A stretch of DNA of 64,000 nt from Halobacteria archaeon HArc-gm2 (GCA_025517465.1 JAOPKE010000012.1:57451-121450); one strand, 5' to 3'. Counted from the stretch's first letter, positions 26,463 through 35,852 are shown. Notes: a model not told the origin generated them from the letters alone. Numbers and translations: made by a program.

Positions 26463-27401
26463 TCAGTCGACCAGCCGGTCGATGTCGTCGTCGAGGCGGT
26501 CGTACAGTTCGCGTGCGCGCTCGCGCTGCTCGGGCGTGAGCGGCCGGATCGGTTCGCGAACCGCCCCGCCGTGGAGACCCGCCAGCTCCAGACCCTCTTT
26601 GACGGCGGGGACGCTCGCGGCCCCGGGAATCGCGTTGTCCGCACCGGTCTCGTCGCGGAAGCGCTGGTAGGGCAGGCAGGCGTTCCGGAGTTCGCGCGCC
26701 CGTTCCCAGTCGCCCGTTTCGAGGGCGTCGAACAGCGCCAGGCCGACCTCTGGCCGGAAGTTGCTCACGCCGGCGGAAAAGCCCTCTGCGCCCTCGGCCC
26801 AGAACGAGACGGCGTAGGGTTCGGCGAGGCCGTCGACCCAGACGACGTCGTCCGCGCCGGCCGCCACCCCAGCGCCCAGTTTGACGGCGTCGGCCAGCGC
26901 GTACTTGATCCCGACGACGCCGTCGACCCGGGTGAGGTCGGCCAGGTAGTCGACGGAGGGGTCGAACCCGCGGACGTAGGGGACGAGCGGGCGGTCCGTG
27001 GCGGCGTCGAGTTCGCGGTAGTAGTCGAGCAACCCCTGCTCGTGGAGGTAGGTGTGGTCGGGGGGCATCACCATCATCGCGTCGACGCCGCAGCGCTCGT
27101 ACGCGCCGACGAGGTCCGTCGCCGCAGCGGTGCTGCCGCCGACGCCGGCCAGGACGCACGCGTCCTCGGGGAGGGCCTCGACGGCCGTCTCAGTGACGGC
27201 GACGCGTTCGTCCCGGGAGAGGGAGTGGTACTCGCTGATGTTCGCCGCGGCGAGGAAGGTGTCGATTCCCTCCGTGGAGAGGGCCCGCGCGTTGGCCCGG
27301 ATCTTCTGGTGCTCGACGTCGCCGGCGTCGTCGAACGGCGTCAGGAGGCCGACCGCGACGCCCCGCAGGTGCTCGCGCACCCCATCGGCTGACAGAGGCA
27401 T
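26463..27401 (-). CDS. Dihydrodipicolinate synthase/NAL-family aldolase or dehydratase, candidate 5-keto-4-deoxyglucarate dehydratase
   Basis: 312 residues from ATG 27401, with a TATA-like box caataaac at 27425-27432. The class I TIM barrel shows the phosphate-loop-like region AANISEYHSLSRDE, the tyrosine in VPYVRG, and the Schiff-base lysine in VVGIKYA. The family (DapA, NanA, KdgA/KdgD) cleaves or dehydrates 2-keto-deoxy acids. The substrate loop differs from true DapA, and neighbouring enolase-superfamily dehydratase and uronate-dehydrogenase genes point to 5-keto-4-deoxyglucarate/galactarate, giving 2-oxoglutarate semialdehyde. A keto-deoxy-gluconate aldolase role is the alternative. Confidence 0.85.
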   Translation of the reverse strand: MPLSADGVREHLRGVAVGLLTPFDDAGDVEHQKIRANARALSTEGIDTFLAAANISEYHSLSRDERVAVTETAVEALPEDACVLAGVGGSTAAATDLVGAYERCGVDAMMVMPPDHTYLHEQGLLDYYRELDAATDRPLVPYVRGFDPSVDYLADLTRVDGVVGIKYALADAVKLGAGVAAGADDVVWVDGLAEPYAVSFWAEGAEGFSAGVSNFRPEVGLALFDALETGDWERARELRNACLPYQRFRDETGADNAIPGAASVPAVKEGLELAGLHGGAVREPIRPLTPEQRERARELYDRLDDDIDRLVD

Positions 27402-27424
27402 TGGCGAAAGCTCCGGGCCCGCTC

Positions 27425-27432
27425 CAATAAAC
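27425..27432 (-). promoter_or_regulatory. TATA-type box of DHDPS-family gene
   Basis: On the minus strand gtttattg lies 24-31 nt before ATG 27401, consistent with a leaderless transcript. Confidence 0.5.
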
Positions 27433-27567
27433 CCATCGTCTACCTGGGTTCTGCGGTGGTTTCACCCACTCCGTTGAAATCTGTAGTAGGTGATATATTC
27501 TGACCCAGTTGTGGTCAATACAGTGGACCCACGTATCGGTCAGTACAGAGCGTGCATACAGCAGTAA

Positions 27568-27762
27568 CTACCTGTTATCCAACCAAGTAGGTTTAACGAG
27601 ATAGAATGCGAGAACCACGCCGGCAACACTACCGAGACCAGTCATCACTCCCGTGATGAGTGATTGGCCCAGAAAGACTGAAGCGAGAGTCACGAGTGCC
27701 ACTGACAGACCAAACAAGCCAATGGTCCAGATGGAAAGTTTGTTGGAGGGAATGGATTTCAC
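27568..27762 (-). CDS. Small two-helix membrane protein, function unknown
   Basis: 64 residues from GTG 27762. Two hydrophobic helices, IGLFGLSVALVTLASVFL and a second one rich in Gly/Val/Leu ending FYLVKP, predict an integral membrane hairpin. Base composition is less GC-rich than the sugar genes on either side. I recognise no family. It lies alone in the 545-bp gap between the DHDPS-family gene and the enolase-superfamily gene, with no clear partner. The start is uncertain. Confidence 0.5.
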   Translation of the reverse strand: MKSIPSNKLSIWTIGLFGLSVALVTLASVFLGQSLITGVMTGLGSVAGVVLAFYLVKPTWLDNR

Positions 27763-27915
27763 GTAGGTTTCTTGCTACGCCTGACCTGTAAATAGGCAGG
27801 GTCAGGTCGCGCTAACTATGCAGACGCACTGCACGGCTGTAGCAACCTGTGTTATTCCGAAGCAAAGGATTTCAACAGCCCCGTTTCACCGGCAAGCGCC
27901 CCCGTCCCTCGCAAG

Positions 27916-27922
27916 CTATATG
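27916..27922 (+). promoter_or_regulatory. TATA-type box deciding the start of the enolase-superfamily gene
   Basis: ctatatg lies 25-31 nt before ATG 27947. It overlaps an upstream in-frame ATG (27920), which therefore cannot be the start of a leaderless mRNA. Confidence 0.55.
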
Positions 27923-27946
27923 CAGCGCCCGCTACCGCTGTGTGAC

Positions 27947-29080
27947 ATGGAGATCACCGATCTGAGCGTCTACGGGCTCTCGCACACCCTCCCGGACGGC
28001 GAGGGGCTCGGGGACGCGCGCAGCTTTGGCCACGACCGCGCGACGACGCTCCTGCGACTGGAGGCCGACGACGGCACCGTCGGCTGGGGCGAGGCGTTCG
28101 CGCCCGGTCCCATCGTCGAGGCCACCGTCGACGAACTGTTCCGCGAGGACGTCGTCGGGATGGACCCCTTCGACGTCGAGTCGCTCGCGACGCGCTCGTA
28201 CACGAACCCCTACCACTTCGGCGGCAGCGTCTTCGTCCAGAGCGTCGTCAGCGCCGTCGACGTGGCGTGCTGGGACATCCGCGGGAAGGCCGTCGGCCGG
28301 CCCGTTCACCGCCTGCTCGGGGGCACCGAGTGCGAGGAACTGCTGCCCTACGCGTCGACGATGTACTACACCGAGCGCGACCGCCCGATCGAAGAGCCGA
28401 TCGAGGCCGCCGTCGACGCGGGGTTCGAGGCCGCCAAGATCAAGATCGGCGCGGACCCGGACACCGACGTCGAGCGCGTCCGGACCGCGCGGCAAATCCT
28501 CGGCGACGACGCCCGCCTGATGGTCGACGTCAACGGGAACCTCCGGCCCGACCAGGCCCTGCAGCTGGCACGGGATATCGAGCAGTTCGACATCACCTGG
28601 ATGGAAGAGCCCGTCCCGCCGGAGAACGAGTCGGGCTACCGCGAACTCAAGCAAAAAGTCGACGTGCCGCTTGCCGCCGGCGAGGCCCACTACGGCCGGT
28701 TCGCGTTCAAACGACTCATCGACGACCGCCTGGTCGACGTCGTCCAGCCCAATTTGGCGCGCTGTGGCGGCCTCTCCGAGGCCCGCCGCATCGCCGACCT
28801 GGCCTCGACGGAGAACGTCGCGGTCCGCCCGCACATCTGGAACAGCGCCGTAGGCCTCGCTGCGGCCGTCCAGTTCGCCGCCAGCGTCGCCGACTACCCC
28901 CACACCCGCAACGTCCCCGACCCGATGATGGTGGAGTTCGACCGGAGCGAGAACCCGCTCCGGGACGACATCCTGGAGACGCCGTTCGACCCGAGCGGTG
29001 GGACTCTCGCCGTTCCACAGGAACCCGGGCTGGGAATCACCGTCGACGAGGACGCCCTCGAGCGCTACAGCGACGCGTAG
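27947..29080 (+). CDS. Enolase-superfamily sugar-acid dehydratase (galactarate/glucarate/gluconate type)
   Basis: 377 residues from ATG 27947. Mandelate-racemase-like active site: the KxK pair K164/K166 (AAKIKIG), metal ligands D194 (LMVDVNGN), E220 (WMEEPV) and E246 (AAGEAHYG), and the base H296 in RPHIWNS. Haloarchaeal relatives dehydrate gluconate, xylonate or aldarates. With a uronate-dehydrogenase-like gene 93 nt downstream on the same strand and a DHDPS-family gene upstream, dehydration of galactarate or glucarate in the oxidative uronate pathway is the best contextual reading. It is distinct from the RhmD-like dehydratase at 11899. Confidence 0.88.
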   Translation: MEITDLSVYGLSHTLPDGEGLGDARSFGHDRATTLLRLEADDGTVGWGEAFAPGPIVEATVDELFREDVVGMDPFDVESLATRSYTNPYHFGGSVFVQSVVSAVDVACWDIRGKAVGRPVHRLLGGTECEELLPYASTMYYTERDRPIEEPIEAAVDAGFEAAKIKIGADPDTDVERVRTARQILGDDARLMVDVNGNLRPDQALQLARDIEQFDITWMEEPVPPENESGYRELKQKVDVPLAAGEAHYGRFAFKRLIDDRLVDVVQPNLARCGGLSEARRIADLASTENVAVRPHIWNSAVGLAAAVQFAASVADYPHTRNVPDPMMVEFDRSENPLRDDILETPFDPSGGTLAVPQEPGLGITVDEDALERYSDA

Positions 29081-29142
29081 CCGAGCACGTCCGGTATCGA
29101 CGTCCGGGCCAGCCGTCCCGTTCGGCGTTCCCGAAACCGGCA

Positions 29143-29149
29143 TTTTAAT
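29143..29149 (+). promoter_or_regulatory. TATA-type box of uronate dehydrogenase-like gene
   Basis: ttttaat lies 25-31 nt before ATG 29174, so this gene has its own promoter downstream of the dehydratase gene. Confidence 0.5.
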
Positions 29150-29173
29150 GCCCGCAAGTCGACCGGATCCGGT

Positions 29174-30013
29174 ATGGACGTCCTCGTCACGGGAGCCTAC
29201 GGTCGCTGCGGGACGGCGTTGATCGACCACCTGCACGACGACGACGCGTACGACTTTACCTACTACAACCGCTCCGACAGGCCCGACGACCACCCCTACG
29301 GTGGTTACGACACCGTCGTCGGGGACGTCGCCGACGAGGAGAAACTCCGGGCCGCCTCCGAGGGCCGGGACGCGATGGTCCACATGGCCGCCTTCCCGCA
29401 ACCCGAGGGCGACTGGTCGGACGTGTTCGAGCCCAACGTCGTCGGGACGTACAACGCGCTGGAGGCGGCCCGGCGGGAGGAGATCGAGACGGTCGTCTTC
29501 CTCTCGTCGAACCACGTCGTCGGGAACTACGAGCGGGAGTTCGCCCCGGAACTCTACCACGGTGAGTACGACTTCGTCCTCGACCACACCGACCCGGTGC
29601 GCCCGGATTCGTTCTACGGCGCCACCAAGAGCTTCGGCGAGGACCTGGGCCGCTACTACGTCGAGGCGTACGACTACCCGAAGCGGTTCTACGCGCTCCG
29701 GACAGGGACGGTCAACATGCCCGCGTACGACCACCCCTACGGCAACGCCGAGTCCGGCGTCGACGACGGCGAGTGGGAGCGCGACAGCGAGGCGTACGAA
29801 CGCGAAGTCGCCCGGATGAAGTGCACCTGGCAGTCCCGGCGGGACTTCGCCCACCAGGTCGAGTGCTGTCTCGCCGACGACGGCGTCGAGTACGGCATCT
29901 TCTTCGGCGTTAGCGACAATCAGAACCGGTGGTTCGACCTCGAACACGCCCGCGCCGCCATCGGCTACGACCCCCAGGACGCCGGCCACGAGTGGGACGG
30001 CCCGCCGGGGTGA
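29174..30013 (+). CDS. Extended-SDR sugar dehydrogenase, uronate dehydrogenase-like
   Basis: 279 residues. NAD-binding GAYGRCG at residues 7-13, catalytic S111/S112 (FLSSNHVVG), Y148 and K152 (SFYGATKSFGEDLGRYY), then ALRTGTV and the tail FDLEHARAAIGY. These blocks are those of uronate dehydrogenases, which oxidise D-galacturonate or D-glucuronate to aldarolactones. The haloarchaeal L-arabinose dehydrogenase belongs to the same subfamily and is the main alternative. With a candidate alpha-galacturonidase at 18203 and a dehydratase immediately upstream, galacturonate is the favoured substrate here. Confidence 0.87.
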   Translation: MDVLVTGAYGRCGTALIDHLHDDDAYDFTYYNRSDRPDDHPYGGYDTVVGDVADEEKLRAASEGRDAMVHMAAFPQPEGDWSDVFEPNVVGTYNALEAARREEIETVVFLSSNHVVGNYEREFAPELYHGEYDFVLDHTDPVRPDSFYGATKSFGEDLGRYYVEAYDYPKRFYALRTGTVNMPAYDHPYGNAESGVDDGEWERDSEAYEREVARMKCTWQSRRDFAHQVECCLADDGVEYGIFFGVSDNQNRWFDLEHARAAIGYDPQDAGHEWDGPPG

Positions 30014-30158
30014 GTCCCGCCACTGGCCCCCAACAGTTGTGCTCTGGCTCCGTCAGGACCGGCCGAAACCCGCCAGACGACGGGCAGGACAGTTGATTCG
30101 TATCAATTGATCGTTTCGAACCAGATCGCTTTTCGGGTCGGCCGTTGCGCTGGTATCC

Positions 30159-32492
30159 ATGGCAGATGCAGACAGCCCTCGCTACCGTGACCCGTCGGTA
30201 TCGGTCGACGGACGGGTCGACGACCTCCTCGACCGGCTGACGCTTGCGGAGAAGGTCGCACAGCTCGGCGGGCTGGCCCCGTCGGTGCTGTTCGACGGCG
30301 ACGAGTTCGACCCCGACCACGCCGGAGGCCACCTCGAAGACGGCATCGGCGAGTTCACCCGGCTCTGCGGGGAGGGCGACCTCCTTCCCAAGGACGCCGC
30401 CGCGACCGTCAACGAGGCCCAGAACGTCCTCGCCGACACCCGACTCGGGATTCCGGCGCTCCCCCACGAGGAGTGCCTCAGCGGCTACATGGGCCCCGGC
30501 GGGACCACGTTCCCCCAGGCCATCGGGCTCGCGAGCACGTGGGACCCCGACCTAGTCGCCGAGTGCACGACGGAGATCCGCCGGCAGTTGCAGGCCCTGG
30601 GCGTGCGTCACGCGCTCTCGCCAGTCCTCGACCTGGCCCGTGACCTGCGGTGGGGGCGCACCGAGGAGACCTTCGGCGAAGACCCCTACCTGGTCGCCCG
30701 CATGGGCTGTCGCTACGTCGACGGGCTGCAGGGCGACGGCCCCACGGACGGCGTCGCCGCCACGGTCAAGCACTTCGTCGGCCACGGCGCGTCCCAGGGC
30801 GGGAAGAACCGCGGAACTGTCTCGGTCGGTCCGCGAGAGCTTCGGGAACACCTGTTTCCCTTCGAGGCCGCCGTCCGTGAGGCCGACGTCGAGTCGGTGA
30901 TGAACGCCTACCACGACGTCGACGGCGTCCCGTGTGCGGCCGACCGCTGGCTGCTCACCGACCTCCTCCGCGGGGAGTGGGGCTTCGACGGCCTCGTCGT
31001 CTCGGACTACGGCGCCGTGAAGAATCTGCGCGTCGAACACGGCGTCGCGGCCGACGACCGCGAGGCGGCCATCGCGGCGCTCTCGGCCGGCATCGACGTG
31101 GAACTGGCGAACGTCGAAGCGTACGACGAACTCGTCGGTGCCGTCGAGGACGGGGACCTGGACGAGTCGGTCGTGGACCGAGCCGTCCGCCGCGTGCTCC
31201 GGACGAAGGTCCGCAAGGGGCTGTTCGAGGCCGACCCCGTCGACCCCGACGCGGTCGACGAGGTGTTCGAAACGACCGCGCAGCGCGACCTGGCCCGCCG
31301 AGCGGCCAGGGAGTCGGTGACGCTCCTGGAAGACGAAAGTGGCTTGCTCCCTCTCTCCGAGGGCGACTCTATCGCCGCCATCGGCCCGAAGGCCGACGCC
31401 ACAGAGGGACTCCTGGGCGACTACGCCTACCTCGCGCACTTTCCGGAACTCGAAGACGAGGCCGCAGGCATCGACATCGTCTCGCCACTCGACGGACTGG
31501 AAAACAGGCTCGGCGAGGACGCGGTCACCCACGAGCCCGGCTGTACGCTCACGGGCCCTTCGATGGCCGACGTCGCGGACGCCGCCGACGCCGCGGCCGA
31601 GGCCGACGTCGCCGTGGCCTTCGTCGGCGGCAACTCGACGGTCGACCACAGCGACACCGACGAGGCGGCGAGCCAGCGTCCGTCGGTGTCGACCAGCGGC
31701 GAGGGCCGCGACGTCACCGACCTCACGCTCCCCGGCGTCCAGCAGACGCTCCTCGACGTCGTCGCGACGACGGACACGCCGCTCGTGGCCGTCGTCCTGA
31801 GCGGGAAGGCCCACGCGCTCGAATCGGTGACCGAGGTCGCCGACGCCGTACTGCACGCCTGGCTACCCGGTGAAGAAGGTGGCAACGGCGTCGCCGACGT
31901 ACTGGTGGGCGACCACAACCCGAGCGGGCGCCTCCCCGTCTCACTGCCCCACTCGGCCAGCCAGTTGCCGGTCCACTACGGCCGTAAGCCTAACGACGTC
32001 CGCAACGACTACGTCTACACGCCAGGGGACGCCCTGTTCCCCTTCGGCCACGGCGAGAGCTACACGACGTTCACGTACGGCGACCTGACACTCTCCGCCG
32101 GGGAAATTCGGCCGGACGGGACGATTCGGGCGAGCGTCACCGTCGCAAACGCTGGCGACGTCCCCGGTCACGAGGTCGTCCAGCTGTACGCCCACGACCG
32201 GCACCCGCCGCTGGTCCGCCCCGTCCAGCAGTTGCAGGGGTTCGAGCGCGTCTCCCTCGACCCCGGCGAGCGCGTGCGAGTCACCTTCGAACTCGACGCG
32301 ACCCAGTTCGCGTTCCTGGACGAGGCCGAGCGCCTGTCGGTCCACTCCGGCGCCTACGAACTCCGCGTCGGGCGGTCGGCCGAAGACATCCGATCGACCG
32401 CCGAGTTCGAGATCACTGGGGAGAAACGCCACGTCCCGACGGAGGATCGGGCGCTGTTCACCGACGTCGCCGTCGAGTCGGTCAGCGAGTGA
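30159..32492 (+). CDS. GH3 beta-glycosidase (beta-glucosidase/xylosidase type)
   Basis: 777 residues from ATG 30159. The N-terminal barrel holds SPVLDLARDLRWGRTEETFGEDPYL, VKHFVGHG and the nucleophile D283 in VVSDYGAV. The second domain carries SGEGRDVTDL with the probable acid/base glutamate, followed by the GH3 C-terminal fibronectin-III-like domain (GHEVVQLYAHD, LQGFERVSL). No signal peptide is seen, so it acts on imported oligosaccharides. An inverted repeat TTGAT-N4-ATCAA at 30093-30106 upstream could be an operator. Specificity (glucoside, xyloside or arabinoside) is not readable. Confidence 0.93.
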   Translation: MADADSPRYRDPSVSVDGRVDDLLDRLTLAEKVAQLGGLAPSVLFDGDEFDPDHAGGHLEDGIGEFTRLCGEGDLLPKDAAATVNEAQNVLADTRLGIPALPHEECLSGYMGPGGTTFPQAIGLASTWDPDLVAECTTEIRRQLQALGVRHALSPVLDLARDLRWGRTEETFGEDPYLVARMGCRYVDGLQGDGPTDGVAATVKHFVGHGASQGGKNRGTVSVGPRELREHLFPFEAAVREADVESVMNAYHDVDGVPCAADRWLLTDLLRGEWGFDGLVVSDYGAVKNLRVEHGVAADDREAAIAALSAGIDVELANVEAYDELVGAVEDGDLDESVVDRAVRRVLRTKVRKGLFEADPVDPDAVDEVFETTAQRDLARRAARESVTLLEDESGLLPLSEGDSIAAIGPKADATEGLLGDYAYLAHFPELEDEAAGIDIVSPLDGLENRLGEDAVTHEPGCTLTGPSMADVADAADAAAEADVAVAFVGGNSTVDHSDTDEAASQRPSVSTSGEGRDVTDLTLPGVQQTLLDVVATTDTPLVAVVLSGKAHALESVTEVADAVLHAWLPGEEGGNGVADVLVGDHNPSGRLPVSLPHSASQLPVHYGRKPNDVRNDYVYTPGDALFPFGHGESYTTFTYGDLTLSAGEIRPDGTIRASVTVANAGDVPGHEVVQLYAHDRHPPLVRPVQQLQGFERVSLDPGERVRVTFELDATQFAFLDEAERLSVHSGAYELRVGRSAEDIRSTAEFEITGEKRHVPTEDRALFTDVAVESVSE

Positions 32493-33040
32493 GCAGACGG
32501 AGCGGAGGGTGCCCGACTGGACGTCCCCCCGTGACCGTGCCTCACAAAAAGTATCCGAAAAGCTGATTGGTGTTTGTATTTATATTATTCCCGTCATTTA
32601 GACCATGCGTTTCGCAGCGCAAGCGGTGACGACCTCGTTCGCGGACCGGCGAACCGGTCACTCGCGGGTTCCCACGACGTCGACCTGAAATTGTCCGTGG
32701 CCCAGTGTTCGTCCCAACCACCCACCGACCCGGTTGGGCCGCCCGGTCAGACAGCCAAACGGACGACGCGGTACAGTCCGGGCGAGGCCCTCCAACGACG
32801 GCCAATCTGCACGTTCCGGCTGTCCATTCGAACGAGCGGGCGACAACGATTCGACAACATCACTCAATTTCAGTAGTAGTATTCAAGACTGATATTTACG
32901 GCTCGGAAATCGAGCGTTCGAACGGCCTGGCCCCAGCGGCACGACAGCGCCCGACGTCGGCGAGCGACGCGACGTCACTCGTTCACAACAGGTGTTGTCG
33001 ATACCCATGGGTTTAGGTTGCAGTCCGAATATACCTAGCT
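32493..33040. other. Intergenic region without a recognisable gene
   Basis: 548 bp. The first 110 bp are AT-rich with A- and T-runs after the GH3 stop (probable terminator). The rest is ordinary GC-rich sequence with no supportable coding frame. The last 40 bp form the promoter of the next gene, with a perfect palindrome ACCCATGGGT (33003-33012) abutting the TATA-like gtttagg (33011-33017). Confidence 0.5.
33011..33017 (+). promoter_or_regulatory. TATA-type box with adjoining 10-bp palindrome
   Basis: gtttagg lies 24-30 nt before ATG 33041. The palindrome ACCCATGGGT at 33003-33012 overlaps its upstream edge and may be an operator, though a 10-bp palindrome is short. Confidence 0.4.
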
Positions 33041-34024
33041 ATGCGATTCGGAGTACTCAGCACGGCCGATATCGGCGTTGCGTCGGTGATCCCCGCGATC
33101 GTCGCGAGCGACCACGAGGTCGGGGCTATCGCCTCGCGCGAGGAATCCGCCGCGCAGGCGGTTGCCGACGAGTTCGGGATTCCGGAGGCCTACGGGAGCT
33201 ACGACGCGCTCCTCGAGGAGGCCGACGTCGACGCGGTGTACATCCCGCTGCCCAACGGCCTCCACGCCGAGTGGATCCGGGCCGCCGCCGACGCCGGGCT
33301 CCACGTCCTTTGCGAGAAGCCAGTCACCGGCGACCCGAGCGAGACCGCCGCCGTCTTCGACTACTGCGAGGAGCGCGGCGTCACGCTGATGGAGGCGTTC
33401 ATGTATCGCTTCCACCCGCTCACGGAGCGCGCCGCCGAAATCGTCGCGTCGGAACTCGGCGAAGTGCGCGCCGTCACGTCGACGTTCACGTTCCGGATGC
33501 CCGACGGCGCCGAGGACATCCGACTCGACCCCGACCTGGAGGGTGGGTCGATTCTCGACGTCGGCACCTACGCCGTCAACGCGGCGCGCCTTTTCCTCGG
33601 CGAACCCGACCGCGTGTACGCGACCACCCACGACGGTCGGGACTGCGGCGTCGACACCGAGATGGCCGGCGTCCTCGAGTACGACTCCGGCGCCGTCGCG
33701 CGGGTCCAGTGCGGCTTCGAGACGCCGCTGACCCAGTACTACCGCGTCGAGACGACCGACGGCTGGCTCCGCGCCGAGCCCACCTTCGACGTCGGCGTCG
33801 AGAACGAGACGTCCCTCACCTACGCCGTCGACGGCCGGGAAGTGACCGAGCGCTTCGAGGCGACCGACCACTACCGCCTGGAGGTCGAACACTTCGCCGA
33901 GTGCGTCGACCGCGGCGAGACGCCGCGGCTCGACCGCGAGGAGAGCGTCGCCCACGCCGACACGCTGGCGGCGATATTCGAGTCAGCCGAGTCGGGCGAG
34001 CGCGTCACCGTCGGCGAGGAGTAA
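33041..34024 (+). CDS. Gfo/Idh/MocA-family sugar dehydrogenase
   Basis: 327 residues. N-terminal Rossmann fold (MRFGVLSTADIG, IASREESAA), substrate-site lysine in LCEKPV, then the MEAFMYRFHP block typical of the dihydrodiol dehydrogenase/D-xylose dehydrogenase branch, and GGSILDVGTYAVNAARLFLG. Members oxidise aldoses with NAD(P). It differs from the Gfo6-like protein at 1577 and probably has another sugar substrate. It stands alone at the right edge of the sugar region, convergent with the metal ABC transporter. Confidence 0.9.
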   Translation: MRFGVLSTADIGVASVIPAIVASDHEVGAIASREESAAQAVADEFGIPEAYGSYDALLEEADVDAVYIPLPNGLHAEWIRAAADAGLHVLCEKPVTGDPSETAAVFDYCEERGVTLMEAFMYRFHPLTERAAEIVASELGEVRAVTSTFTFRMPDGAEDIRLDPDLEGGSILDVGTYAVNAARLFLGEPDRVYATTHDGRDCGVDTEMAGVLEYDSGAVARVQCGFETPLTQYYRVETTDGWLRAEPTFDVGVENETSLTYAVDGREVTERFEATDHYRLEVEHFAECVDRGETPRLDREESVAHADTLAAIFESAESGERVTVGEE

Positions 34025-34149
34025 CGAATTTCGGGGCGTCGAACGATTTTTCCGAGCGCGTGGACCGCGAGTGACGACAGCACTGAGCGAAGGCGGCGAC
34101 AGTCGTGAGCTGGGCGGTCAAACCGAACGATGGCGCGTTGTCCGGTACC

Positions 34150-35109
34150 TCACTCGGCCGCCCCGGCAACCAGTTTCACGCCCGCGTAGACGGCGATGGC
34201 CACGAGCACGATGGTCCCGCCCGCGGCGACGTCGTAGACGTACGAGAGCGTGACGCCAGCGACGGTGGCTACCAGGCCGGCACCCACCGCCGCCGCCACT
34301 GACCGCTTGAACCCGCGGACACCCGTCGCCGCAGCGACGGGGATCACCAGCATCGCGGCGACGAGGATGACGCCCATGATCTGCATCGCGCCGACGACGA
34401 CCACCGCGGTCAGCACCGCGAGCAACTGGTTGTATCGCGTGACGTCCAGCCCCGCGGCGCGGGCACCGACCTCGTCGAAGGTGACGTACACCAGCGGCCG
34501 GTAGGCGACGGTGACGCCGAGCGTGACGACGACGCTCAGGAGACCCAGGATCGCGGCGTTTGCCCGCGAGACAGTCGCCAGCGAGCCGAAGAGGTAGGCG
34601 TTGATACCGACGGCGATACCGCCGTCCGTCGCGGTGACGAGCACGCTCCCGATCGCGAACGACCCGGTCAGGACGATGGCCAGCGACGTGTCCCGGTACG
34701 CGCCGGCGTAGTCGACGAGCGTCTGGACCACCAGCGCGGCGAGTGCGGCGACGAGCAACGCCGTCAGGAGCGGCGGGACCGTCACCGCGAAGACGGCATT
34801 GACGAACAGCCCCGCGGCGACGCCGGCGAAGGCGGAGTGGGCCAGCGTGTCCCCGATCATCGCCATCTCCCGGTGGACCAGGAAGCTTCCGACGAGCGGG
34901 CCGATGACGGCGATACACACCGCCGCGAGGTAGGCCCGTTGCATGAACGGGAACCCCAGCATCTCGATGCCTGTCACGGCCGCGAGGACGTCCAGTACCG
35001 TTCCCCACACGTCGTCGAGGACCAGTTCGACGAGTCGATCGAGGATATCGGCGGCCCCGACCAAGACGAGCGAGGGGGTCGCGATTGTTGCTGTAAGTGC
35101 AAATGTCAC
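34150..35109 (-). CDS. Metal ABC transporter permease (ZnuB/MntB family)
   Basis: 319 residues with eight or nine hydrophobic helices. The family's signature regions are visible: GPLVGSFLVHREMAMIGDTLAHSAF (the cytoplasmic loop contacting the ATPase), YRDTSLAIVLTGSFAIG and GVILVAAMLVIPVAAA. It starts 5 nt after the ATPase gene stop and completes a ZnuA-ZnuC-ZnuB order. The protein has an N-terminal extension of about 50 residues relative to bacterial ZnuB, so the real start may be internal. Probably imports Zn2+ or Mn2+ across the cytoplasmic membrane. Confidence 0.93.
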   Translation of the reverse strand: MTFALTATIATPSLVLVGAADILDRLVELVLDDVWGTVLDVLAAVTGIEMLGFPFMQRAYLAAVCIAVIGPLVGSFLVHREMAMIGDTLAHSAFAGVAAGLFVNAVFAVTVPPLLTALLVAALAALVVQTLVDYAGAYRDTSLAIVLTGSFAIGSVLVTATDGGIAVGINAYLFGSLATVSRANAAILGLLSVVVTLGVTVAYRPLVYVTFDEVGARAAGLDVTRYNQLLAVLTAVVVVGAMQIMGVILVAAMLVIPVAAATGVRGFKRSVAAAVGAGLVATVAGVTLSYVYDVAAGGTIVLVAIAVYAGVKLVAGAAE

Positions 35110-35114
35110 GGTAA

Positions 35115-35852
35115 TCAGTGCTCGTGGTGGACGATGGACTGGGCGCCACCGTAGGCCTCGGCCAGCGCGTCGGTCTCGACGAACGTCTCGGGGTCGCCGT
35201 GGAAGAACAGCTCCCGGTTGAGACAGGCGATCTCCGAGGCGTGGGTCGTGACGACGCCGATGTCGTGTTCGATGAGCACGACCGTGATCCCCTCGTCGTT
35301 CAGCTCGTGGAGCAGGTCGTAGAACCCCTCGCGCGACTCCGCGTCGACGCCAACCGTGGGCTCGTCGAGCGCGAGCAGGTCGGCCTCGGCGGCGAGCGCG
35401 CGGGCGATGAACACCCGCTGGCGCTGGCCGCCCGAGAGCCGCCCGACGCGCCGGTCGCCCAGGTCCGCGATGCCGACGCGCGCCAGGGCATCGTCGACAG
35501 CCCGCCGGTCCGCGCCCGTAAAGCGGCCCACCAGGTTGCGTGGATACCGCCCCATGCGGACCGCCTCCCTGACCGTCGTGGGCATCTGCCCGTTCGCCGT
35601 CGCGACGTCCTGCGGGACGAAGCCGATCCGGTCGCCGTCGCGGGACTCGTGGGCGGGGTGGCCGAACAGCGTCACCGACCCGCTGTCCAGGCGACGGAGT
35701 CCGATCAGCAGTTCGAGCAGCGTCGTCTTCCCCGACCCGTTCGGCCCGACCAGTCCCAGGAACGCTCCCTCGTCGACAGTGAGGGAGACGTCCTCGACGA
35801 CCGGCCGGTCGCCGTACGAGAAGGTCACGTCGGTGGCGTCGATGACGGCCAT
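35115..35852 (-). CDS. Metal ABC transporter ATPase (ZnuC family)
   Basis: 245 residues from ATG 35852, chosen because it overlaps the binding-protein stop (TGATG). Walker A GPNGSGKTT, Q-loop FVPQDV, signature LSGGQRQRV, Walker B ADLLALDEP, and the switch histidine in IEHD. It energises the adjacent permease; metal specificity is set by the binding protein upstream. Confidence 0.95.
   Translation of the reverse strand: MAVIDATDVTFSYGDRPVVEDVSLTVDEGAFLGLVGPNGSGKTTLLELLIGLRRLDSGSVTLFGHPAHESRDGDRIGFVPQDVATANGQMPTTVREAVRMGRYPRNLVGRFTGADRRAVDDALARVGIADLGDRRVGRLSGGQRQRVFIARALAAEADLLALDEPTVGVDAESREGFYDLLHELNDEGITVVLIEHDIGVVTTHASEIACLNRELFFHGDPETFVETDALAEAYGGAQSIVHHEH

Noticed and set aside
27932..29989. 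685-codon minus-strand frame opposite the dehydratase and uronate dehydrogenase genes
   Set aside because: Spans two well-supported plus-strand genes with conserved active sites; antisense artefact.
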